A stretch of DNA of 64,000 nt from Sandaracinaceae bacterium (GTDB lineage: Bacteria > Myxococcota_A > Polyangia > Polyangiales > Sandaracinaceae). The position numbers were made by a program, and so were the translations under genes. Shown one piece after another: positions 37,271-45,023 of the stretch (positions within the stretch are counted from its first letter, which is position 1; the number at the start of each line of letters is the position of its first letter). The notes under the pieces are model-generated. The model worked only from the letters and a program-made list of their open reading frames with translations, was not told where the DNA came from and ran no database searches. The stretch covers positions 162,844 through 226,843 of the forward strand of contig JAVJQK010000063.1 in NCBI GenBank assembly GCA_040218145.1, in the 5' to 3' direction.

Positions 37271-37771
37271 ATGACGAAGCGATGGATCGGGTGCGCGCTG
37301 GCGCTGACGGGGCTGTTCGCGATGGCGTGCGGAGGCTCGGAGTCGCCGCCCCCACAGCAGGCGCCGCCGCCCCAGCCGGTGGTCCAGCAGGCGCCGCCCT
37401 GCGCCGAGCAGTGGGTCCACATGCCGATGCTGATCACCTTCCCGACCAGCGGGACGGAGATCGACTCGCAGAACCGCGAGATCCTCCGGGAGATGGTGCG
37501 CACCGCGCAGGCGCGCACCGACATCCGTCGCGTGCGGGTCGAGGGTCACACGGACACCTGCGGCAACGAGCTCAACAACATGATGCTCTCGCAGAACCGC
37601 GCGGTGGCGGTGATGAACGAGCTCGTGATGATGGGCGTGCCGCGCGAGATGCTCGAGACCATGGGCCACGGCTCGACCCAGCCGCGCGCCAACGAATCTT
37701 GTGGTCAGCATCAGACGCTGAGCGAGCAGTCGAACCGGCGCGTGGAGTTCACGCTCCTCGTCTGTCGCTGA
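37271..37771 (+). CDS. OmpA-family (peptidoglycan-associated) lipoprotein
   Basis: 166 residues. Signal peptide MTKRWIGCALALTGLFAMACGG ends in a lipobox (AMAC). A Pro/Gln-rich linker leads to an OmpA C-terminal domain (~residues 55-165) with the hallmark VRVEGHTDTCGNELNNMMLSQNRA and NRRVEFTL. It should be anchored in the outer membrane and bind diaminopimelate in peptidoglycan. The Cys in GHTDTCG and CGQH are unusual for the domain and may form a disulfide. GGGGGGAGGA lies about eight bases upstream of ATG 37271. It ends 12 bases from the convergent kinase-like gene. Confidence 0.92.
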   Translation: MTKRWIGCALALTGLFAMACGGSESPPPQQAPPPQPVVQQAPPCAEQWVHMPMLITFPTSGTEIDSQNREILREMVRTAQARTDIRRVRVEGHTDTCGNELNNMMLSQNRAVAVMNELVMMGVPREMLETMGHGSTQPRANESCGQHQTLSEQSNRRVEFTLLVCR

Positions 37772-37783
37772 GCGAACGGTCTC

Positions 37784-38791
37784 TCAGAGGACGCCGACGG
37801 CCCAGGCGGCCAGCGCGGCCGCGCCCGACGCGCTGAGCGGGATGCTGAGGTTGTCGTCCACGCGGAGGCTGAAGAGCTCCGCGAGGGCGCCGACCAACGC
37901 GCCCGCGGTCGCGACCGCCACGGCAGCGCCGAGGCCGATCGTGGGCAGGAACGCGTAGGCCGTGGCCACGCCCGCCAGGGTGGCGGAGCCGAAGAACGCC
38001 AGCGTGCCCTCGAGGGTGCGGCCGTGCAGGAGGCGAAGCCGGCCCCAGCGTCGGCCGATGAAGCCCGCCACGGGGTCGCCCACGCCGAGGACCGCGAGCC
38101 CGACCGCGCAGGGCAGCGGCGCCTGGGTCAGCGAGAGCGCGAAGATCGCCGTGAGGTACCAGGTCGCGGAGTTCACGCGTCGGTACTCGTGCGGGTGCGC
38201 GACGGGCGCGAACCACTTCATGATGATCTCGTTCCACCGCTCGCTGCAGCGGCGGCCGATCTCCATGGTCCACGCCCAGATCAGGAACGGGATGGCGATC
38301 GCGATGGCCCACGCCGGCTCCGGCACCGCCCAGAGGATGCCGATGCAGCTGACGGCGCTGAGCACGTGGAAGAAGCTGCGGCGGTGGTTCGTGGGTCGGA
38401 GGCTCGGGACGTGGATCTCGAGCTGGCGCAGGGTGGTCTGCAGCGCCTCGTAGCTCGGCGTCATGGACTTGCGGAACGCGATCCAGCGCGCCCGCGCGTT
38501 CGCGGCGGTGATGTCCTCGCCCGGGAGGCGCTCGGCCAGGGCGGCGCCCGCGTCGGCGAGCTTCGCCCGCAGCGCCGCGCTCTTCTCCGGCCATGTCAGC
38601 GAGGTCAGGTGCGCGACCTTCACCTCGATGGCGCGAAGCTTCAGGCGCGCCGCGTCCGCCGCGCCGGCGTGCCAGCGGGCGGTGTCGATCTCGGAGAGGG
38701 CTCGGTGGAGCTCGATGACGAGCCGACCGCTCTCGTCTGCCAGCGCATGCTGCACCGCGCGAGTATGCGTTGTGCACTCCTCCCGGGCCAC
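37784..38791 (-). CDS. Dolichol kinase / CTP-dependent diacylglycerol kinase-like membrane protein
   Basis: 335 residues. The N-terminal ~125 residues are soluble and helical. The C-terminal ~200 residues have about seven hydrophobic segments with the family signature LGVGDPVAGFIGRRWGR followed by LHGRTLEGTLAFF, as in SEC59/DGK1/VTE5-type kinases and phosphatidate cytidylyltransferase-like proteins that use CTP to phosphorylate polyprenols or lipids. The start is GTG 38791; a later GTG (V13) is possible. It lies 35 bases downstream of the CBS-domain gene. Substrate cannot be told; given the envelope genes nearby, a polyprenol-phosphate role is plausible. Confidence 0.78.
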   Translation of the reverse strand: MAREECTTHTRAVQHALADESGRLVIELHRALSEIDTARWHAGAADAARLKLRAIEVKVAHLTSLTWPEKSAALRAKLADAGAALAERLPGEDITAANARARWIAFRKSMTPSYEALQTTLRQLEIHVPSLRPTNHRRSFFHVLSAVSCIGILWAVPEPAWAIAIAIPFLIWAWTMEIGRRCSERWNEIIMKWFAPVAHPHEYRRVNSATWYLTAIFALSLTQAPLPCAVGLAVLGVGDPVAGFIGRRWGRLRLLHGRTLEGTLAFFGSATLAGVATAYAFLPTIGLGAAVAVATAGALVGALAELFSLRVDDNLSIPLSASGAAALAAWAVGVL

Positions 38792-38826
38792 CCCAAGATC
38801 GTGGTGGCCTCAGGCAGGCGCTCTGT

Positions 38827-39270
38827 TCACACGGCCAGGGGGCCGTGAATGTAGTGCGTCAAGTCCTGCACTTCGCGCTCGAGGTCTTCTCCGAGCGCTT
38901 TGGTCAGATCGCCGATCGAGACCAGGCCGACCAGCCTGCCGCCGTCCACCACCGGGAGATGTCGTTTCCGCTGCTCGGTCATCATCCGCAGCGCCGATTT
39001 GATCGTCATCTGCGGGTGAATCGTCGTCAGCGACGTCGACATCAGCTCCCCGACCCGCACCGTCGCCGGATCGATCCGGCGAACCACGAGCCGAACGAGC
39101 ACATCTCGCTCGGTGAGGATGCCCACGGCCTGGTCGTTCCTCATCACGAGCAACGATCCGATTCGCTTCTCGTTCATGCTGCGTACCGCCGCCAAGACGG
39201 TCGCTTCGGGCGAGATACTCGCCACCTCACGTCCCTTGACGCGCAGCACTTCGTCTACGTGTCGTTCCAT
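38827..39270 (-). CDS. Tandem CBS-domain protein
   Basis: 147 residues made of two CBS motifs: residues ~10-60 (VASISPEATVLAAVRSMNEK, then IGSLLVMRNDQAVGILTERD) and ~70-130 (TSLTTIHPQMTIKSALRMM, then HLPVVDGGRLVGLVSIGDL). The pair forms one Bateman module that binds adenine nucleotides. ATG 39270 is preferred because GAGGGGG lies about six bases upstream; the open frame extends back to 39309. It is divergent from mreC and upstream of the polyprenol-kinase-like gene. Role unknown; stand-alone CBS pairs usually sense energy charge. Confidence 0.87.
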   Translation of the reverse strand: MERHVDEVLRVKGREVASISPEATVLAAVRSMNEKRIGSLLVMRNDQAVGILTERDVLVRLVVRRIDPATVRVGELMSTSLTTIHPQMTIKSALRMMTEQRKRHLPVVDGGRLVGLVSIGDLTKALGEDLEREVQDLTHYIHGPLAV

Positions 39271-39531
39271 CGATCCCCCTCGGGACGTGCTGCTCGTGAC
39301 GTCCCTCACACATAGAGTGTCCGCGTGATGTGGGCCTCACAAGTCCACGAACGACGTCCCACGCGGCGTGAGCACGCACCGGAGACGCCCGGTCAGCGAG
39401 TGTGGCACCGGGGATACATCCATCACGCCCCGGGTTGCCGCAGGGGCTCCAGTGATCTACCCCGATGGACTCTTTCGACCGCGGGAATGCGCCTCGGCCC
39501 ACCGTCGGTCCGGTGCCCGACACAGGTCTTC

Positions 39532-40425
39532 ATGGGCTCATTCAAGCGATTTCGCGACGCCGCCATCTGCGTCGCCCTGTTGGCGATTCCGTTCTTCTTC
39601 CTGAACGCCAACCTGAAGGACCCCGAGCACACCAACGCGCTCGACCGGACCGTGCTGACGATCAGCGCGCCGATCCAGATGGTCGCGACGTCGACCGCGC
39701 GCTGGTTCTCCGGCGTGTGGCAGGACTACGTCTACCTGGTCGACGTCAAGGAGGAGAACGACCGGCTGCGGGCCGAAGACGCGCGGCTGACCGAGGAGAA
39801 CCGCCGCCTCCGCTACGAGGCGCTCGAGAACCGCCGCCTCCGCTCGCTGCTCCAGCTCCGCGAGCGCATCGGCGGCGAGCTGATCGGGGCGCAGGTCATC
39901 GGCCGCGACGTGTCCCGCTTCTTCCGTGTGACGCGGATCCGGCTCGACCGCGGCGAGCGCGACCGGGTCCGCGCGGGCATGCCCGTCATCACCTCGGAGG
40001 GGCTCGTCGGCCAGGTCCGCCGCTCCTGGGGCCGCTACAGCGACGTGCTGCTCACGGTCGACCGGACGAGCGCCATCGACGTGGTGGTCCAGCGCACGGG
40101 CGCGCGCGGCATGCTCCGCGGCACGGGTGAGGACGACCGATACCTGGCGCAGATCCAGTACTTGCGCCGCGAGGACGACATCCGTGTGGGCGATCTCGTG
40201 CACACCAGCGGCCTCGGCCAGCGCTTCCCGGCGTCCATCCTGGTCGGCCGCGTGACCCGCATCGTGCGGCGCGAGTTCGGCCTCTACCAGGAGGCGGAGG
40301 TCACGCCGGCCGTGAATTTCTCGAGCCTCGACGAGGTGCTCATCCTCACGGAGGGCTCGCGCGAGCGCAGCCTGGTCGAGCGGACCGGTGGAGACGTGGA
40401 CGCGCCGTCCGGCGAGGACCTCTGA
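39532..40425 (+). CDS. mreC: Rod shape-determining protein MreC
   Basis: 297 residues. An N-terminal membrane helix (~8-25) is followed by a Glu/Arg-rich coiled coil (~75-115, LRAEDARLTEENRRLRYEALENRRL in parts) and two beta-barrel halves containing GAQVIGRD, GMPVITSEGLVGQV and LVHTSGLGQRFPASILVGRV. MreC links MreB filaments to the periplasmic elongation machinery. ATG 39532 gives the classical short N-terminus; the upstream 39271-39531 is open in frame but not conserved-looking. It overlaps mreD by one base (TGATG), so they are coupled. A tail of ~25 residues past the family end is Arg/Asp rich. Confidence 0.93.
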   Translation: MGSFKRFRDAAICVALLAIPFFFLNANLKDPEHTNALDRTVLTISAPIQMVATSTARWFSGVWQDYVYLVDVKEENDRLRAEDARLTEENRRLRYEALENRRLRSLLQLRERIGGELIGAQVIGRDVSRFFRVTRIRLDRGERDRVRAGMPVITSEGLVGQVRRSWGRYSDVLLTVDRTSAIDVVVQRTGARGMLRGTGEDDRYLAQIQYLRREDDIRVGDLVHTSGLGQRFPASILVGRVTRIVRREFGLYQEAEVTPAVNFSSLDEVLILTEGSRERSLVERTGGDVDAPSGEDL

Positions 40426-40952
40426 TGCGGAACCTGGCCTTCGTGCTGCTCGGGTTCCTGCTCCTGGTGCAGCAGGCCGCGATCGGCGTCATGGTCCCGC
40501 TCGATGAGTGGGCCCCGAACCTGTTGCTGCCGATCGTCATCTACCTCGGCGTCGCGCACGACGTGCACATCGTCCGCGGGGTCTCGCTCGCGTTCGTGCT
40601 CGGGTACCTGCTGGACTCGTTCTGCGGCAGCCCGATGGGCCTGCAGACGTTCGTCATGGTCGCGACCTTCCTCGTCGCCCGCGGCGCGGGGTTGAACCTC
40701 TTCATGCGCGGCCCGCTGTTCCAGATCGCGCTGACGTTCGTCTTCGGTGTGCTCGCGGGCGGGTCCATCCTCGCGCTGCGCGCCATCTTCGAGCCGCCGG
40801 CGCCGTTCCCGACCGGCACCGTGAGCGACACCGTCATCGCGCTCACGGCCGGGGCCGCCATCACCGCGTTGCTCTCGCCGCTCGTGTTCCTGACCGTGCG
40901 GCGGCTCGACGCGCTGGTCACGCGTCGCCGCGAGGAGGCGGCCGCGACATGA
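40425..40952 (+). CDS. mreD: Rod shape-determining protein MreD
   Basis: 175 residues, five to six hydrophobic segments with the MreD landmarks LLLPIVIYLGV, GYLLDSFCGSPMG and LQTFVMVATFLVARG. It sits in the inner membrane with MreC, RodA and PBP2. The start overlaps the mreC stop by one base and the gene overlaps mrdA by 4 (ATGA), fixing both starts. Confidence 0.92.
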   Translation: MRNLAFVLLGFLLLVQQAAIGVMVPLDEWAPNLLLPIVIYLGVAHDVHIVRGVSLAFVLGYLLDSFCGSPMGLQTFVMVATFLVARGAGLNLFMRGPLFQIALTFVFGVLAGGSILALRAIFEPPAPFPTGTVSDTVIALTAGAAITALLSPLVFLTVRRLDALVTRRREEAAAT

Positions 40953-42886
40953 ACCTGCTGAGCGTCCGTCGCGAGGTCGGCGAGTTCAAGAAGCGCTACA
41001 AGTGGATGGCGCTCGTGGTCGTGCTGGCGTTCCTCGCCCTGCTCGGCCGCATCGTCCAGCTGCAGCTCGTGGAGTACCAGCGCTGGGCGGCCGTCGCGCG
41101 CGAGAACATCACCCGCACCGTGACGCTGCCCGCGACGCGCGGGGTGATCCGGGACAGCACCGGGCGGGTCGTGGCGACCAACCGCGCCGCCTACAACGTC
41201 TACCTCACGCCGCAGTATCTGGCGGAGACCGATCTCGATCGCATCACGGAGCTGATGGGGCTCGAGACGGAGGAGCGCGCGAGCCTCGCGGCGCGCCTCG
41301 AGCGCGTGCCCGCGCGGCGCCGCTCGCACCAGATCCGGGTCTTCACCGACGTCTCGCGCGACCAGCTCGCGGCGCTCGAGACCCACCAGAACGATCTCTG
41401 CGCCCGCACCGGCAACCCGGACAACCCCACGCGGCTGCCGTGCATCACGATGATCGCGGAGCCGGTGCGCACCTATCCGTTCGGCAACCTGGCCGCGCAC
41501 GCGATCGGCTACCTCAACGAGATGAACGGGGACGAGCTCGACCGGCTGCAGCCCGCCGGCTACCGGCTGGGCGACCGCATCGGACGCGTCGGGGTGGAGC
41601 GCGCGTGGGAGAGCTACCTCCGCGGCCGCCGCGGGTATCGGCGCGCGTTCGTGGACGTGCGCGGGCGCGAGGTCGACGGGCTGGTCCCGGGCGACGACGG
41701 CCCGACGCGGCGCGAGCCGGTGCCGGGGCGCGACCTGACGCTGACCCTCGACATGGAGCTGATGCGCATCATCGATCGCGCGTTCGGCGGGCATCCCTCG
41801 GGCGCCGCGGTGGTGGTCGACGTGCGCACCGGCGCGGTCCGCGCGCTCTACTCCAAGCCGAGCTACGACCTCGGCGCGTTCACGCGCGGGCTCAGCTTCG
41901 ACGAGTACGGCGAGCTGCGCGACAACCCCTTCCGCCCCCTCATCGACAAGACCATCTACGAGTCGTACTTCCCCGGCTCGACCTTCAAGCCCTTCAGCGC
42001 CATCGCGGCGATGCAGGAGGGCGTGATGAACCCCGACGAGCGCGTGGAGTGCCTCGGGTCCTACACGCTCGGCACGACGGTCTTCCACTGCAACAACCGC
42101 AACGGTCACGGCGAGGTGAACCTGCGCGAGTCGCTGGTCGAGTCGTGCAATGTCTATTTCTATCGTCTGGCCGAGCAGGTCGGCCTCGACCGGCTCGCGC
42201 GCGTCGCGGGGGACTTCGGCCTCGGGCGGCGCACCGGGGTCGGCATCAACACGGAGGCCTCGGGCTTCATCCCCACGCGCTCCTGGTACGAGCGGGTCGG
42301 GCGCCGCTTCCGGCTCGGCTACACGCTGAACACCGCGATCGGCCAGGGCGACACGCGCACCACGCTCGTGCAGCTCGCGATGAGCTACGGCGCGATCGCG
42401 AACGGCGGCACGCTCTACGTGCCGCAGCTGGTCGAGCGGGTGACGAGCCCGGACGGCACGGTGGTCGAGTCGTTCGAGCCGCGCGTTCGGCGCCGCGTGC
42501 ACGTCGACCAGGAGATCCTCGCGATGGTGATCGATGGGCTCTACGGCGCGGTCAACGACCCGACCGGGACCGCCTACGACGCGCGCGTGGACGGCGGCGT
42601 GCCGGTGGCGGGCAAGACGGGCACGGCGCAGGTCAGCCGGCGCGCTCGCCCCGACGACGACCCGGACCGCGCCTGGTACTACAACCGCGCGCACGCGTGG
42701 TTCGCGGGCTTCGCCCCGGCCGAGGATCCGCAGTACGCGATCATCGTGCTGGTCGAGCACGGCGGCGCGGGCGGCCGGCAGGCGGCGCCGATCGCGATCA
42801 ACATCCTCCAGGAGTACCTGGGCAGCGAGGGCGCGACCGCCTCGAACGCGGCGCCTACGGGCACGCGACTCGCGAGGGGACGCTAG
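40949..42886 (+). CDS. mrdA: Penicillin-binding protein 2 (elongasome transpeptidase)
   Basis: 645 residues. One N-terminal membrane helix (~20-40), then the pedestal domain (VTLPATRGVIRDSTGRVVATN, GYLNEMN) and the transpeptidase domain with the three catalytic motifs: SxxK at S344-K347 (GSTFK), SxN at S399-N401 (SCN) and KTG at K556 (KTGTA). It cross-links peptidoglycan during rod elongation with RodA. An insert around 190-205 (CARTGNPDNPTRLPC) carries two Cys that may pair. Start overlaps the mreD stop (ATGA). Full length for the family. Confidence 0.95.
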   Translation: MNLLSVRREVGEFKKRYKWMALVVVLAFLALLGRIVQLQLVEYQRWAAVARENITRTVTLPATRGVIRDSTGRVVATNRAAYNVYLTPQYLAETDLDRITELMGLETEERASLAARLERVPARRRSHQIRVFTDVSRDQLAALETHQNDLCARTGNPDNPTRLPCITMIAEPVRTYPFGNLAAHAIGYLNEMNGDELDRLQPAGYRLGDRIGRVGVERAWESYLRGRRGYRRAFVDVRGREVDGLVPGDDGPTRREPVPGRDLTLTLDMELMRIIDRAFGGHPSGAAVVVDVRTGAVRALYSKPSYDLGAFTRGLSFDEYGELRDNPFRPLIDKTIYESYFPGSTFKPFSAIAAMQEGVMNPDERVECLGSYTLGTTVFHCNNRNGHGEVNLRESLVESCNVYFYRLAEQVGLDRLARVAGDFGLGRRTGVGINTEASGFIPTRSWYERVGRRFRLGYTLNTAIGQGDTRTTLVQLAMSYGAIANGGTLYVPQLVERVTSPDGTVVESFEPRVRRRVHVDQEILAMVIDGLYGAVNDPTGTAYDARVDGGVPVAGKTGTAQVSRRARPDDDPDRAWYYNRAHAWFAGFAPAEDPQYAIIVLVEHGGAGGRQAAPIAINILQEYLGSEGATASNAAPTGTRLARGR

Positions 42887-42888
42887 CC

Positions 42889-43995
42889 ATGGAGACCATC
42901 GGCAAGGGGCTGAGGGACAACTTCGACTGGCCGCTCTTCGTGACCGTCGCGGCGGTCTGCGTCATCGGGGTCACCAACCTCTACAGCGCGACGAGCGCGG
43001 CCACGAGCGCGCTGAGTGAGCTCTACATCCAGCAGATCTACTGGCTCACCCTCGGCGCCGGCGTCGCGGTGCTGATCGTCGCGATCGACTACCGCCACTT
43101 CGAGCGCTTCGGGTACGCAGCGTACGGGGCGGGGATCGTGCTCTTGCTGCTGGTGTTCCTGCTCGCGCCCGAGATCCGTGGATCGCAGCGCTGGATCCGG
43201 ATCGGGAGCTTCTCGCTCCAGCCGAGCGAGCTGATGAAGGTGGTGCTGATCGTCGCGCTCGCGAAGTACCTGCACAACGACCCGAAGACCGAGGGCCGGA
43301 CGCTCAAGGACCTGGTGATCCCGGGGCTCATCCTCGCGGTGCCGATGACCCTGATCCTGCTCCAGCCGGACCTCGGCACGGCGCTGATGCTCGCGTTCAT
43401 CTTCGGCTCGATCATGCTGCTGACGAACCTGAAGCTGCGCTCGGTCTTCACGCTCGCGGCGGCCTTCGTGCTCAGCGCGCCGCTCACCTGGACCTACCTG
43501 CTCAAGCCCTATCAGCAGGAGCGCCTCACGAGCTTCATGGACCGCGAGGCCGACATCCTCGACTCGGGCTGGCACGCGCACCAGTCCATCGTCGCGATCG
43601 GCAGCGGCGGCTTCTGGGGCAAGGGCTTCATGCAGGGCACCCAGAACCAGCACCGGTTCCTGCCCGACCAGCACACCGACTTCCCGTTCCCCGTCTGGGC
43701 CGAGGAGCAAGGCTTCCTCGGTGTGGCGCTCCTCTTCTTCCTCTACATCTTCCTGATCCTGTGGGGACTGAAGGTCGCCTCGCAGGCGAAGGACCGCTTC
43801 GGCGCGGTCGTCGCGGTCGGCGTGAGCGCGTTCTTCTTCTGGCACACGGTGATCAACCTCGCGATGGTCAGCGGCCTGGCCCCGGTCGTGGGCGTGACGC
43901 TGCCGCTGTTCAGCTACGGCGGCTCGAGCGTGCTCACGTCGTTCATGGGGATAGGGCTGCTGATGAACGTCAGCATCCGCAGGTTCAGCTTCTGA
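42889..43995 (+). CDS. rodA: Peptidoglycan glycosyltransferase RodA
   Basis: 368 residues with ten predicted hydrophobic helices of the SEDS family. Landmarks are SATSAATSALS in the first loop, GSQRWIRIGSFSLQPSEL, LQPDLGTALM, the essential Asp segment HTDFPFPVWAEEQGF and the C-terminal PLFSYGGSSVL. RodA polymerises glycan strands for rod elongation, paired with the PBP2 gene just upstream. ATG 42889 follows the mrdA stop by two bases. It ends the mreCD-mrdA-rodA unit; the next gene starts 60 bases later. Confidence 0.95.
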   Translation: METIGKGLRDNFDWPLFVTVAAVCVIGVTNLYSATSAATSALSELYIQQIYWLTLGAGVAVLIVAIDYRHFERFGYAAYGAGIVLLLLVFLLAPEIRGSQRWIRIGSFSLQPSELMKVVLIVALAKYLHNDPKTEGRTLKDLVIPGLILAVPMTLILLQPDLGTALMLAFIFGSIMLLTNLKLRSVFTLAAAFVLSAPLTWTYLLKPYQQERLTSFMDREADILDSGWHAHQSIVAIGSGGFWGKGFMQGTQNQHRFLPDQHTDFPFPVWAEEQGFLGVALLFFLYIFLILWGLKVASQAKDRFGAVVAVGVSAFFFWHTVINLAMVSGLAPVVGVTLPLFSYGGSSVLTSFMGIGLLMNVSIRRFSF

Positions 43996-44055
43996 CAGGG
44001 GCGGGGCTCGCGCCCGCTCGTCGCCCCCTCTGGGCAACCGCGCTACCGTCCCGGC

Positions 44056-44871
<816 letters not shown>

Positions 44872-44887
44872 CCGACCCGCCCCTGTC

Positions 44888-44971
44888 CCGAATCACGGAT
44901 GGGGCAATCCGAAACACGGTGTGTGCGTGACAGCTCAGTGTGGTGTGTCGTCACAGGTAGTTGACATGTCA
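44888..44971. promoter_or_regulatory. Direct repeats and palindrome upstream of histidine kinase
   Basis: CCGAATCACGG at 44888-44898 recurs as CCGAAACACGG at 44909-44919, exactly 21 bases apart, i.e. two helical turns. A perfect TGACATGTCA palindrome lies at 44962-44971. The arrangement suits cooperative binding by a response regulator that controls the kinase gene starting at 45024. No clear -35/-10 is seen. Confidence 0.5.
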
Positions 44972-45023
44972 GCTCGGAGCCGCGAAGCTCTCTTCGGCCA
45001 AGGAGAGGCCTCGAGGATTCATC

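Noticed and set aside
32408..37711. Minus-strand open frame of 1767 codons
   Set aside because: Lies antisense to the hydrolase and kinase genes, both of which have clear catalytic motifs; composition is that of a shadow frame.
39403..39420. Sigma-54-like TGGCAC upstream of mreC
   Set aside because: The GC dinucleotide expected at -12 with the correct spacing is missing.
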